DNA of 64,000 bases from Clostridiales bacterium CCNA10 (GCA_003573975.1 AP018533.1:2478049-2542048), one strand, 5' to 3'; shown: positions 14,088 through 22,814, counted from the stretch's first letter. Notes: generated from the sequence alone by a model not told the origin. Program-made: numbers and translations.

Positions 14088-15071
14088 TCATTTTTTTTTG
14101 AATTTATTATATGTGTTAGCTAACTGTCCACAAGCCGCGTTAATCTCTCTGCCATGAGAAACTCTCATAGTAACTTCAAGTCCTGCTTGCTCTAATTGAT
14201 GTTTGAATGCAACTATTTCCCGTTTCTGTGGTGCTTTAATTCTTGAATTGCTTGTTGGGTTGTATTGTAACACGTTAATCATAACTTTTTTGCCCCGAAA
14301 CCATTTTGCAAGTTGTCTTACATCTGAGGGCCGGTCATTTATACCCGGTAAAAGCAAATACGCAAAGACAATTTTGCGATTATGCCTTTCAGAATAGGAT
14401 AAGGCTTGCTTAACAACATCTTCAATAGCATATATGCGCATGTGAGGAATAATACGATTTCTTGCAGATTGTGTTGCTGCGTGTAAAGATATTGTCAACT
14501 GAATTTTAAGATGTTCCTCGCGCAATTTTTTTAATTGATCGACCGGACCAACTGTTGATATGGTAATGCCGTCGGTTGGAAAGTTGAGCCCATATCTATC
14601 TCGGAGAATATGGATTGCTTTTATCAAGTTGTCATAATTGAATAAAGGCTCTCCCATACCCATAAAAACGATACGGTTTACTTTTCGACGCAACAATATA
14701 ATCTGTTGTACGATTTCTGACGATGTTAGATTACGAACAAAGCCATTTCGCCCGGACTCACAAAAAATACAACCAACAGGACAACCGACTTGTGTGCTCA
14801 CGCAAACAGTTCCACCATCTCGCCGCTTGATAAAAACCGTTTCAATGTATTTGTTGTCTTTCAGTTCGTAAACATACTTTTCAGTATCACTGCTTTTGCA
14901 AATATTTTTTACCAACATTGATAGATTTTTTTTGCGTGGTAATTGCTTATATAATTCTTCATATAAGGCTTTTGCTTCATTCTCGCCAATAACTTCCGAC
15001 ATTTCTTTGTAAGTAAATCCGTATGGATCATTCCGTACTTCCGCAGGCGTATATTTAGGTAAACGTTTCAT
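14088..15071 (-). CDS. RlmN/Cfr-like radical SAM 23S rRNA methyltransferase (mobile cargo)
   Basis: 327 residues. The radical SAM cluster motif is CPVGCIFC (C97, C101, C104). Two catalytic cysteines of the family are present by alignment from memory: C90 in GGTVCVSTQVG and the methyl-carrying C314 in HGREINAACGQLA. FMGMGEPL, FVRNLTSSEI and STVGPV are closer to RlmN than to Cfr, but housekeeping rlmN is not normally mobile cargo. The enzyme should methylate A2503 of 23S rRNA at C2 or C8; a C8 product would give PhLOPS-type resistance. It is AT-rich compared with B and sits in the cargo slot of a Tn916-type regulatory module, behind a leader peptide and attenuator. Whether it gives resistance is not known. 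Confidence 0.85.
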   Translation of the reverse strand: MKRLPKYTPAEVRNDPYGFTYKEMSEVIGENEAKALYEELYKQLPRKKNLSMLVKNICKSSDTEKYVYELKDNKYIETVFIKRRDGGTVCVSTQVGCPVGCIFCESGRNGFVRNLTSSEIVQQIILLRRKVNRIVFMGMGEPLFNYDNLIKAIHILRDRYGLNFPTDGITISTVGPVDQLKKLREEHLKIQLTISLHAATQSARNRIIPHMRIYAIEDVVKQALSYSERHNRKIVFAYLLLPGINDRPSDVRQLAKWFRGKKVMINVLQYNPTSNSRIKAPQKREIVAFKHQLEQAGLEVTMRVSHGREINAACGQLANTYNKFKKK

Positions 15072-15087
15072 TTTTATATCCTTTCTT

Positions 15088-15273
15088 CTAAATAATAAAA
15101 GTTTGTTTTTCTGTATTTTTGATTACAATCTCTAATTTTTCTACATCAATGATATGCGTCAATTTGCATTTAGGGCAGAAAAGAGGAAAATCTTTTAATA
15201 CAGTATTATGAAATACTTGAACTCTCGTCTTTCCGTTACAAATCGGACATTTTATCCAATATTTTTTAAGCAT
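15088..15273 (-). CDS. Cysteine-rich KTR-domain protein
   Basis: 61 residues with two zinc-binding knuckles (CPICNGK and CPKCKLT) and the KTRVQVF signature. Small proteins of this kind often accompany tet or erm resistance genes in clostridial elements (from memory); their function is unknown. It is the first ORF behind the attenuator and lies 16 nt before the methyltransferase start, so the two form one operon. Confidence 0.75.
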   Translation of the reverse strand: MLKKYWIKCPICNGKTRVQVFHNTVLKDFPLFCPKCKLTHIIDVEKLEIVIKNTEKQTFII

Positions 15274-15297
15274 TATATTTCACTCGTCCTTTTTACA

Positions 15298-15341
15298 CAA
15301 AAAAATGCAGGTCAATCCTCAACATGAGCATTGACCTGCAT
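15298..15341 (-). terminator. Attenuator terminator of the methyltransferase operon
   Basis: ATGCAGGTCAAT (15305-15316) and ATTGACCTGCAT (15330-15341) form a perfect 12-bp stem, followed on the minus strand by seven U. It lies between the leader peptide and the first structural gene. Transcription therefore stops here by default and must be relieved for expression. Confidence 0.85.
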
Positions 15342-15494
15342 TTATAATGCACAGAGCAGTACAACAAAACTAAGGCATAGCTTGCACTATGTCTATACTA
15401 TATCTATACGTCGTTAGTTTTTTGTATAGCATCCGCAAAATAAGCATGACAAAAAAGCCCATGTTGAAAATGGGAAAATCCTTTTTTTCAATGC

Positions 15495-15521
15495 TTATCT
15501 AATACGCATGCTATGCAACAT
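15495..15521 (-). CDS. Leader peptide MLHSMRIR of the attenuator
   Basis: Eight codons with ATG at 15521 and TAA ending at 15495, behind AAAGGAGG. The peptide ends in Arg-Ile-Arg, the basic-X-basic motif at which macrolide-bound ribosomes stall. It is very like ErmDL (starts MTHSMRLR) and the mef/msr leader (MTASMRLR), both recalled from the literature. Stalling here would let the leader RNA refold and bypass the terminator. The inducing drug is inferred, not shown. Confidence 0.75.
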   Translation of the reverse strand: MLHSMRIR

Positions 15522-15549
15522 AAACGCCGCCTCCTTTTACATAAATTTT

Positions 15550-15578
15550 ATTTTATCAGAAAATCAGTCTACTGTCAA
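15550..15578 (-). promoter_or_regulatory. Promoter of the methyltransferase operon
   Basis: On the minus strand TTGACA (15573-15578), a 17-bp spacer and TAAAAT (15550-15555) precede the leader peptide by about 30 nt. This is a consensus-quality housekeeping promoter. Confidence 0.75.
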
Positions 15579-15671
15579 TACACAACAGGAAGTATTTAAC
15601 CTAATGATATGAATTGTGTGGACATATCCAAAAAGAAAGGTGAACTGTAAAATGTAACAGGGTGAATGAAA

Positions 15672-16028
15672 ATGGCAAAAAGACCCGTACCATTGTACGA
15701 CTTTAAGGCTTTCGGGGCAGCTATAAAAGCCGCGAGAAATGAATACGGCGAGAGCCGCAAAAAGGTAAGCGACGAGTTATATATTTCCCCGCGCTACCTT
15801 GCGAATATCGAGAACAAGGGACAACAGCCGAGTTTACAGGTATTCTATGACCTTGTAACCCGGTATCATATTTCGGTAGATCAATTTTTCTTCCCGAACA
15901 GCAATGCGGAGAAATCCACCGGGCGGCGGCAGCTTGACGCGCTGCTGGACGGTATGAGCGATAAAGGCATACGGATTGTAACCGCAACAGCAAGGGAGAT
16001 AACGGAAGTCGAAAAAGCAGAGGATTAA
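15672..16028 (+). CDS. XRE-type helix-turn-helix regulator of element B
   Basis: 118 residues from ATG 15672; GGGTG lies 8 nt upstream, while the ATG at 15666 has no spacing for it. The helix-turn-helix covers residues ~10-60 (FGAAIKAARNEYGESRKKVSDELYISPRYLANIENKGQQPSLQVFYDLV). This is the standard small regulator that opens the mobilization block of Tn1549-like elements and diverges from the cargo operon. Confidence 0.88.
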   Translation: MAKRPVPLYDFKAFGAAIKAARNEYGESRKKVSDELYISPRYLANIENKGQQPSLQVFYDLVTRYHISVDQFFFPNSNAEKSTGRRQLDALLDGMSDKGIRIVTATAREITEVEKAED

Positions 16029-16115
16029 CCTCACAATATGAGAAATCGGGAGATTGCAGCGCATGGCGGCTGCAATCTTTTTTTGCGTCCAAAATCAAAG
16101 GAACGCGCAACAAAT

Positions 16116-16223
16116 ACCGCCTTTCGGTGGGGGTATGGAGTAGATAGCAAGCACAGCAAACGAGTACCCGTTTGCGGAAAATGCTTGTTGGGATAATCCC
16201 AAACCCTTATACCGAAAGGCGGT
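16116..16223 (+). other. oriT candidate upstream of mobC (copy 1 of an inverted pair)
   Basis: The region has arms ACCGCCTTTCGGT (16116-16128) and ACCGAAAGGCGGT (16211-16223). Between them lie GCAAACGAGTACCCGTTTGC and GGGATAATCCC. The block 16145-16211 recurs inverted at 21643-21748. It sits directly upstream of mobC and the relaxase, so it is probably the transfer origin. No nic site is assigned. Confidence 0.55.
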
Positions 16224-16229
16224 GCGGAA

Positions 16230-16559
16230 ATGGAAAACCGAAAGAGAAATATACAGATGAAGTTTTACGTTACGGAAGAAGAAAAGCGGCTGATCGACGA
16301 GAAGATGAAGCAGCTTCCCATAAAGCAGTATGGGGCATACTTCCGTAAAATGGCGATAGACGGGTATATTCTTGTCGTTGACCGAAGCGACACAAAAGCA
16401 TATATCCGGGAACTGCAAGCGGTGAGCCGGAACATCAACCAAATTGCAAAACGCGCCAATGCGACGGGGACGGTTTACAGGCAGGATATAGAGGACATTA
16501 AAAAGGCGGTGGACGAGATATGGCGGTTACAAAGACGCACCCTATTAAATCAACCTTAA
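16230..16559 (+). CDS. mobC: MobC-family relaxosome protein of element B
   Basis: 109 residues. It has a ribbon-helix-helix start (RNIQMKFYVTEEEKRLIDEKM) and the MobC signature ELQAVSRNINQIAKRANATG. It overlaps the relaxase gene by 40 nt, so the two are translationally linked. Confidence 0.88.
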   Translation: MENRKRNIQMKFYVTEEEKRLIDEKMKQLPIKQYGAYFRKMAIDGYILVVDRSDTKAYIRELQAVSRNINQIAKRANATGTVYRQDIEDIKKAVDEIWRLQRRTLLNQP

Positions 16560-17854
16560 AGGCTGCGATAGACTATATCTTAAATCCCGAAAAGACAGAC
16601 GGGAAGCTGCTTGCGTCCTCTTTCGGCTGCGGGCTGGAAACCGCCGATATTGAGTTTGCATGGACGCGGGAAGCTGCCGGAGATCGCGGCACACATTTAG
16701 GGCGGCACTTGATACAATCCTTTGCGGTGGGAGAAACCACACCGGAAGAAGCGCACAAAATCGGCATGGAACTTGCCGGGGCGGTATTAGGCGGCAAGTA
16801 TGAGTTTGTTTTGACAACTCACGTCGATAAAGACCATCTGCATAATCACTTGATTTTCAACGCGGTTAGCTTCGTTGACTACAAAAAGTACCATTCCAAC
16901 AAGCAAAGCTATCACTTTATCCGGCGCACCAGCGACAGGATATGTAAAGAGCATGGGCTATCCGTCGTCGTACCGGGACAGGACAAGGGAAAAAGCTATG
17001 CAGAATACACCGCCGAAAAGCAAGGGACAAGCTACAAAGCAAAGCTGAAAACGGCGATAGATACTCTCATTCCCCAAGTGAAAGATTTTGACGAACTGCT
17101 GCGCCGCTTGCAGGAAATGGGGTATGAAATCAAACAGGGCAAATACATTTCCTTTCGCGCTGCCGGACAGGAACGGTTTACCCGCACAAAGACGCTCGGC
17201 GCGGCCTATACGGAAGAAGCGATAAAGGAGCGTATCAAGGGCGTGTATGTTGCCAAAACAAAAACGCTGCGGGAAGATAAGAAAATCCGGCTTGTCGTCG
17301 ATCTTGAAAACAGTATCAAAGCCCAACAGTCGGCGGGCTATGAACGGTGGGCAAAAATCCATAATCTGAAACAGGCTGCTAAAAGCATGAACTTCCTAAC
17401 CGAAAACAAGATTGAGTATTATAGCGAACTTGAAAGCAAGATAGCCGATATTATGACCGCTCATGACGCGGCGGCAAAGGCGGTTAAGGAAGTGGAACAG
17501 CGTATGTCTGATTTGTCGCTGCTTATCAAGCACACCACCACATACCGACAGTTAAAACCGATTTACGATGAATACCGAAAATCGCCGGACAAGGAAAAGT
17601 ATCTGCGGGGGCATGAAAGCGAAATTATCCTGTTTGAAGCTGCGGCAAGGGCATTAAAGGAAATGCAGATAAAGAAGCTGCCCGATCTCGCCGCGCTGCG
17701 CAAGGAGTATAGAAGCTTAAACGACAGGAAAACCAAATTGTATGAAGATTATCGGCAAGCCAAGAAGCAAATGCAGGAATACGGCGTTGTCAAAAAGAAC
17801 GTCGATAGTATTCTTTACCCGTCCCAAAGCAGGGCGCGGGAGCAGGAGCGATAA
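16520..17854 (+). CDS. Relaxase of element B (Tn1549-type)
   Basis: 444 residues. The catalytic histidine motif is TTHVDKDHLHNHLIFNAVSF (H101, H106, H108, H110), preceded by GRHLIQSF. The second half is mostly helical with a long coiled coil (residues ~270-440). It nicks oriT and pilots single-stranded B DNA to the VirD4/VirB4 channel. It appears intact although other transfer genes of B are broken. Confidence 0.92.
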   Translation: MAVTKTHPIKSTLKAAIDYILNPEKTDGKLLASSFGCGLETADIEFAWTREAAGDRGTHLGRHLIQSFAVGETTPEEAHKIGMELAGAVLGGKYEFVLTTHVDKDHLHNHLIFNAVSFVDYKKYHSNKQSYHFIRRTSDRICKEHGLSVVVPGQDKGKSYAEYTAEKQGTSYKAKLKTAIDTLIPQVKDFDELLRRLQEMGYEIKQGKYISFRAAGQERFTRTKTLGAAYTEEAIKERIKGVYVAKTKTLREDKKIRLVVDLENSIKAQQSAGYERWAKIHNLKQAAKSMNFLTENKIEYYSELESKIADIMTAHDAAAKAVKEVEQRMSDLSLLIKHTTTYRQLKPIYDEYRKSPDKEKYLRGHESEIILFEAAARALKEMQIKKLPDLAALRKEYRSLNDRKTKLYEDYRQAKKQMQEYGVVKKNVDSILYPSQSRAREQER

Positions 17855-18002
17855 GGCGCAAAACATGGGGTGGCAAGTGGAATGTTAAGGGCTGAAAACG
17901 CCTGTGTTTCTGCGGCTTCCAGCGCATGAAAACGACATAGACGATAAAGTATATTCAAACCCGCAAAAACGGCTTTCTAATTGTCCACGCAAGGACAAAA
18001 AA

Positions 18003-18048
18003 AGAACAGGGGCGCGGTGCCGGAAATCGGCAACCGCGCCCCTGTTCT
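18003..18048. terminator. Bidirectional terminator between the relaxase and TTRAP genes
   Basis: AGAACAGGGGCGCGGT (18003-18018) and ACCGCGCCCCTGTTCT (18033-18048) form a perfect 16-bp stem between two convergent genes. Confidence 0.8.
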
Positions 18049-18055
18049 CTATGGG

Positions 18056-18265
18056 CTATTCCTCGTCGGTCAAGATAAACTCCCTTTCGGAAAACTCGCT
18101 GTCCGTCATGGCTTGCAGCTTGTTCACCGCTGCGGCGGCAAGCTGGCGCATATCCTCGTCCATGTAGGGCATGGCGGCAAGGATATTTTCAAGCGTTGTT
18201 TCCCGGCTGTCCTCGGCGTAGATCGCAACAATGTTTTCTTCCTCAATGGTAAAGCGGGTATTCAT
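18056..18265 (-). CDS. Transposon-transfer assisting protein (TTRAP family)
   Basis: 69 residues. FTIEEENIVAIYAEDSRETTLENILAAMPYMDEDMRQLAAAAVNKLQAMTDSEF follows the TTRAP pattern of Tn1549-like elements. It lies 4 nt after the antirestriction polyprotein gene on the same strand. The role in transfer is known only by association. Confidence 0.75.
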   Translation of the reverse strand: MNTRFTIEEENIVAIYAEDSRETTLENILAAMPYMDEDMRQLAAAAVNKLQAMTDSEFSEREFILTDEE

Positions 18266-18269
18266 GCTA

Positions 18270-21200
18270 TCAAACCTCCAAATCCTTTTTATGCTCTTTC
18301 TGTTTATCTTTCGGCTGCTGCGCCGCCTGTTTCTTGTATTCGTCCAGCTTCTTCAAAATGGACGGTTTTTTCTGCGGCTGTTCCCGTTTCTCGGCTTTTA
18401 CCGCTTTTGCAAGGTCGGTAACGGAAATCGCTTCCCCCGCCTTTGCCCGCTGCTCAAAATCTGCAACGGTGGGCGTTTGCGGCGTATTGTTGATAAGCCC
18501 GTCAAAATTGTTGTCGTTCTGCTCTATGGTGTCCTCGACGTGCTTTAAGGGATTATCCCGCTGCGGCTGCTCGGCGGCTATGGCATAAGCCTGTGTGCCA
18601 TTCCCCATAATGAGATACTTCCCGTCCTCCGACGCATGGTGAAAACCAAATCCCGCCGCTTCGATCTGTTCACGGCTCATATCGGTAATATGAAAATTGC
18701 CCCTCGGCGTTCTAACGGTTTCACCCGTCAAAAGGCTGTCGGGGGTCGCTTCCGGCTGCTGCTTTTCAAGCTGCCCGTCCTTGTAGGAATATCCTTGCGC
18801 CGCGATTGCTTCAAGGGTCTTGCCCGTAACGTCGCCATAAATCCGCTTGTCTGCGTCAACCAGCATTTGCAAAGTGTCTTGTACGGTGTCGGACAAGGCT
18901 TGCTGCTGTTCGGGCGGCAGCTTGTCAAATACGGGGGTCTGCTGCTCCTGCAAAAACTCCGGCACTTGCTGAAAACCGATACTGTCTACATAGTGGGCGG
19001 TGTCCTCGTCGTTCTGATGAAGCACAACAATGTCGGAAACGGAAAGGCTATGCCCCTTAAAGTCGGCGGGGTGGTCGATATTAAACCTTTCCCAAATGTC
19101 GCCCAGCGTCATATCCTTTGTAAGCGGTGCAGTATAGACGAGTTCATAATTTACCCGGTCAATGGTAAGTCCAGCCGCTTGCAGACGGTCATAAGGCTCA
19201 AAGCGCAAGTCCCTTGTTTCGTCCCCGCGCTTTAACTGATAAATGGAAAAGGTATCGCCCTGCTCCTGCTCGGCTTGCCGCTGCTGCTGCAACTCGGTAA
19301 AATGCCCCTCAATCTCGGTAATGAGTTCCTTTGCGGTGGTCTGTATTGTTTCAAGGGACGCTTTTAACTCGGTCATTTCCTTGCCGCTGCTCCAACCAGC
19401 CACATAGCCGAAAGAGTAATCGGAAGTATCAAGGCCGAAATGCTGGCAAACCGTATAAGCGACGCTTTCCGCTTCTACCTCGCAGGTATGGCGGTCAACG
19501 CGGTTTTGCTGCTCCGGCGGGGCGTTTAAGTCTACGTCGTGCAGCTTCGCATGGGCGATTTCGTGAATGGCGGTCTTTACCGCCTGTAATTCACTCACGC
19601 CCTCTTTGATTGCAATACGCTTGTCGGTCAAACTGAAATACCCATTTGCGCCGTTTGTGATCTGCTCAAATGCAATCGGGACGGGGGACGCTTTTTCAAG
19701 GGCGGCGAAAAAATCCTCGTACTGCTCCACATCGGCAAGCAGCGGTTTAACGGAAAGGTCGGGAAACTCCTTGCCCTCGGTCTGCGAAATATCAAAGACG
19801 GTTATAACCTTAAAGGCGGGGACGGTGATTTCCTTTTCTTCCTTTACCACTTTTCCCTCGCGGTCAAGCATGGGCTTTCTCGTTTCGGGGTCGATTTTAT
19901 CAACCAGCTTTTTCACCTTGTAGGGCGCGGGGGCAAAGATTTTAATGCCTTTCTCGCCTTTCTTTACATGGCGGTCAAACTCCTTTTCCCATTGACGGAA
20001 GCCCATTACCAAATTGCCGCCCTGCATAGCAATTAGGATAGTGTTATTCAAACTATAATCATGGAACTTTGACATAGCGGTTAGAAACTCTTTGTAGCGG
20101 TCGCTGTCAAAAATCGCCTGTACGCCCTGTTCCAAACGCGCGGTGATCTCCTTTACCTTTTCGGCGGGCTTTTCGGAAGTAAGGATAATGGGGACGACGG
20201 GGCGGGGCTGCTGCGGCTCTGCGGCCTGTGCGTCTGCTTGCTGCGTTTCGGCTGCGTCCATATAGGCTTTGTCCTGTTCGCCGCGCTCCGGCTGCGGGTA
20301 ACTCATAATGCGGTATTCTTCCGGCACTTCGCGCCCCTCAAACTGCCGTTCCCACTCGTCGCCGCTTTCCACGATATAGCCGTACTCGGTAAACGCGCCT
20401 TTTTCCTGCGCGGCAGCGTTCCTGCCAAAAGTAGAAAGGTCAATGCCGCCTTTCCATTCTTCGGGCATTTGTACCATGCCGGATTGATTTAAGTAATAGT
20501 CGCCCAAATCGTGGTAGTTATGTACTTCGGGGATATGGACGTAAAAATCCACGTTGTAGGTGAAGTCAATTACCTGTCCAATATTTGCAAGCCCGTTTTT
20601 CTGCTGCAAAGCTGCGTTCAGCTTGCCAACCTCGGCGGGGTCAAGCTGTTCGAGCCGCGCCGCAAGAAAATTGAGTTCGTCCACGTCGGCGGCGCATACC
20701 ATTTCATAAGGCAAGGCAATATGTTTCTCCGGGTCGTCGGAATAGCCGCGAATGGAAAAATCCTGCGGGTTGTCGGCGGTAATGCCGACGTTCCGCATAG
20801 CTTCGTGCAACTGCTCCTTTGTGGCGGGCATATCCAACCAATAGCCGCCGGGGTCGCCCGCGTCAAAGCGGCTGCGGTTGCCTATCATAATAGAAAACTG
20901 TTCGCTCATGTGTTCACGCTCCTTTTCCTGCCCGGTATTTTCGGGGATAGCTGCCGCCTGTTGCTGCTGCGGGGGTTCTTCGCCCTCTATGGTGTAGTCC
21001 GGCATGAGCATACCGTTTACTTTGAAATAGTCGGCGTACTCCTGCGGGATAGGCGGGGAGATTTCCGTAAACAAGCGGTCATACGCTTTGATACGCCCAT
21101 TCAGATACTTTTCCATAGCTGCCTTGTCGGTGAAAACCTTTCTATCTTGTCCGGCAATCTTCGCTTGGGTTCTGCTTGGGCTGTTGGTGCGCACGCTCCA

Positions 21201-21617
21201 TGTAAGCGTCCATGAATACGGGATAGATTTCTGCGCTTCTTTGTCGTAGCGGGTATTCTCGTAAATGTAGTAATTCATCTGATATACCCGATTGCTGCGA
21301 ATATGGCGGTTATGCTCGGTGGTCTGCCACTCGTTAGCGGTGTGCTGGACGTGCGGCGTTCTCACATATTCAAGTGTTTTATCCAGCAAAAGCGTTCTTC
21401 CCGCCTGTTCTTCCCATGCGGCGGCGCGTTCTTTAAGGTCGTCAAAAATCGCCTGTTCTGCCGCCGCGCTTTCGCTGCGCATGGAAAGTAGCTGCGCAAT
21501 CGGCAAGGAAGCATAAGGGGCAATCTCCCTGTCCTTTGCTTCAAAATATATCCGGCGTTCTATCCGCATGGTTTCGGCGGCTTCTAATTTGTCATGGTCG
21601 TATGAGGAATACGGCAT
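18270..21617 (-). CDS. Multidomain antirestriction polyprotein (ArdA-like, ArdC-like, zincin, YodL, DUF4316)
   Basis: 1115 residues. In order: a helical N-terminal region (~1-230); an ArdA-like domain (MIGNRSRFDAGDPGGYWLDM onwards, ~245-400); an ArdC-like N-domain (ARLEQGVQAIFDSDRYKEFL... LNNTILIAMQ, ~505-650); a metallopeptidase motif HEIAHAKLH followed by EVEAESVAY (~710-740); a YodL-like domain (FSIYQLKRGDETRDLRFEPYDRL, ~800-900); and a DUF4316-like C-terminus. ArdA mimics DNA and ArdC protects incoming single-stranded DNA, so this protein should shield B from restriction on entry. It may be cleaved into parts (inference). Confidence 0.85.
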   Translation of the reverse strand: MPYSSYDHDKLEAAETMRIERRIYFEAKDREIAPYASLPIAQLLSMRSESAAAEQAIFDDLKERAAAWEEQAGRTLLLDKTLEYVRTPHVQHTANEWQTTEHNRHIRSNRVYQMNYYIYENTRYDKEAQKSIPYSWTLTWSVRTNSPSRTQAKIAGQDRKVFTDKAAMEKYLNGRIKAYDRLFTEISPPIPQEYADYFKVNGMLMPDYTIEGEEPPQQQQAAAIPENTGQEKEREHMSEQFSIMIGNRSRFDAGDPGGYWLDMPATKEQLHEAMRNVGITADNPQDFSIRGYSDDPEKHIALPYEMVCAADVDELNFLAARLEQLDPAEVGKLNAALQQKNGLANIGQVIDFTYNVDFYVHIPEVHNYHDLGDYYLNQSGMVQMPEEWKGGIDLSTFGRNAAAQEKGAFTEYGYIVESGDEWERQFEGREVPEEYRIMSYPQPERGEQDKAYMDAAETQQADAQAAEPQQPRPVVPIILTSEKPAEKVKEITARLEQGVQAIFDSDRYKEFLTAMSKFHDYSLNNTILIAMQGGNLVMGFRQWEKEFDRHVKKGEKGIKIFAPAPYKVKKLVDKIDPETRKPMLDREGKVVKEEKEITVPAFKVITVFDISQTEGKEFPDLSVKPLLADVEQYEDFFAALEKASPVPIAFEQITNGANGYFSLTDKRIAIKEGVSELQAVKTAIHEIAHAKLHDVDLNAPPEQQNRVDRHTCEVEAESVAYTVCQHFGLDTSDYSFGYVAGWSSGKEMTELKASLETIQTTAKELITEIEGHFTELQQQRQAEQEQGDTFSIYQLKRGDETRDLRFEPYDRLQAAGLTIDRVNYELVYTAPLTKDMTLGDIWERFNIDHPADFKGHSLSVSDIVVLHQNDEDTAHYVDSIGFQQVPEFLQEQQTPVFDKLPPEQQQALSDTVQDTLQMLVDADKRIYGDVTGKTLEAIAAQGYSYKDGQLEKQQPEATPDSLLTGETVRTPRGNFHITDMSREQIEAAGFGFHHASEDGKYLIMGNGTQAYAIAAEQPQRDNPLKHVEDTIEQNDNNFDGLINNTPQTPTVADFEQRAKAGEAISVTDLAKAVKAEKREQPQKKPSILKKLDEYKKQAAQQPKDKQKEHKKDLEV

Positions 21618-21642
21618 ATTCTTTCATCACGTCCTTTCTCGG

Positions 21643-21748
21643 TCATATAAGGGTTTGGGACTATCCCAACAAGCAAAATGCCCGCGCTCTCTATGGGAAG
21701 CGCGGGCATTTCTCGCAAACGGGTACTCGTTTGCTGTGCTTGCTATGT
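21643..21748 (-). other. Inverted second copy of the oriT-like block
   Basis: Read on the minus strand it repeats the 16145-16211 block: TAGCAAGCACAGCAAACGAG and CTTGTTGGGATAGTCCC, ending AAACCCTTATA. It has an extra hairpin inserted (ATGCCCGCGCTTCCC with GAGCGCGGGCAT). It lies upstream of the antirestriction gene start. Confidence 0.6.
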
Positions 21749-22111
21749 AGTTGTTTTTATCCGTAAACGCCTGTTTCTCTCGCTTTGGGCTTTCTGTCTG
21801 CGGCGTATCTTTGCCGCGCAATCGGGGCAGTATTTCGCCCGGTTGCTGCCCGCCGCAAACGTGCTGCCGCATACCGCGCAACGCTTCAAATCGGTTTCCC
21901 CGCTGCGGGTGATCTGTTCGCAAAGCTGCCTGTCGGCGGGTAATACCGCTTCGCGGAAATAGCGGCATAGCAGCGAATAGCTGATACTCTGCACACAAAC
22001 GCAAGTTTCCCCGTCGTCCAGCAGCAGACAATTCCCGCAATCGTTGTTTGCACAAGCGGCGCGGGTCATTTTCTTTACGGCGCGGTATTGCTTTTCATCA
22101 AGCCTTATCAT
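21743..22111 (-). CDS. Cysteine-rich VLP-domain protein
   Basis: 122 residues with many cysteines: CANNDCGNCLLLDDGETCVCVQ, then a zinc ribbon CAVCGSTFAAGSNRAKYCPDC and a basic tail. This matches the Cys_rich_VLP family carried by Tn1549-like elements. Nucleic-acid binding is likely; the role is unknown. It overlaps the topoisomerase gene end by 4 nt (ATGA). Confidence 0.75.
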   Translation of the reverse strand: MIRLDEKQYRAVKKMTRAACANNDCGNCLLLDDGETCVCVQSISYSLLCRYFREAVLPADRQLCEQITRSGETDLKRCAVCGSTFAAGSNRAKYCPDCAAKIRRRQKAQSERNRRLRIKTTT

Positions 22112-22770
22112 TTTCGGTTCTGCTCGACGCGGAAGTTTACATACTTGCCGCCTGTGTCGGCAAGCAGCACAACTCCGTCAAAGGTCTTTCCCGTCTTGGT
22201 CGAGTACATACCTTTGATTTTTACCTTTCCGTCTTTCAAAAGGGCGGCGGCAATCGCCTTTGTGAAAGCCTTTTTGCGCTGCTCAAAAAAGCGGTCATTC
22301 TTCCACATCACAAAGCTGCAAGCCCTGTCGGAGCAGTAAAAGTTTTTCTTGCCCTCGTAAACCGCCGCGCCGCAACGGGGGCAAGTGCCGATTGCTTCCC
22401 GCTGCGGGGTAAACAGCTTCGCTTTATCCTCGGAAATCGCGGAATAGGTCTTGACAAGCCCCGCTGTCATTTCCTCAATCCCGCGCATGAAGTCGGCGGG
22501 GCTGTCGCTGCCCTTTGCAATCCCGGTAAGGCGCGTTTCCCATTCTGCCGTAAGCTGCGGGGACGTAAGGCTGTCGGGCAGAATAGCGACAAGGTTATAC
22601 CCGTCCTTTGTGGGGATTAGCTTTTTGCCCTTGCGCTCGGCAAAGCCCGCGCTAATGAGTTTTTCAATGATACCCGCCCGCGTCGCGGTGGTGCCTAACC
22701 CTTTGCGCTCCGCGTCCTCCGGCGTGTCCTCCTTTCCCGCACTCTCCATAGCCGAAAGTAACGTATCTTC
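22108..22770 (-). pseudogene. topB: Topoisomerase III, C-terminal fragment (gene split by element C)
   Basis: Residues EDTLLSAMESAG onwards match the second half of conjugative-element topoisomerase III: EDAERKGLGTTATRAG, then a zinc ribbon (CPRCGAAVYEGKKNFYCSDRAC). The frame is joined to the other part (33535-34939) if element C is removed at the GA core 22769-22770. The fragment has no start signal of its own. Confidence 0.9.
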
Positions 22771-22786
22771 TGAAAGCTTTTGTCAA
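22769..22786 (-). promoter_or_regulatory. Left end of C with orphan outward -35 box
   Basis: The minus strand reads TTGACA (22781-22786), ten bases, then the GA core (22769-22770). In the integrated state no -10 follows. In the circle, TGTGA-TATTTT from the right end (33524-33534) is brought to a 17-bp spacing, which completes a promoter for tnpX. Confidence 0.7.
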
Positions 22787-22814
22787 GGGGGTGCATGGAT
22801 ATTTTTCATATTAC

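Noticed and set aside
15298..15521. A riboswitch before the methyltransferase operon
   Set aside because: The short leader ORF with ribosome site and stall motif explains the region; no known riboswitch core was recognised.
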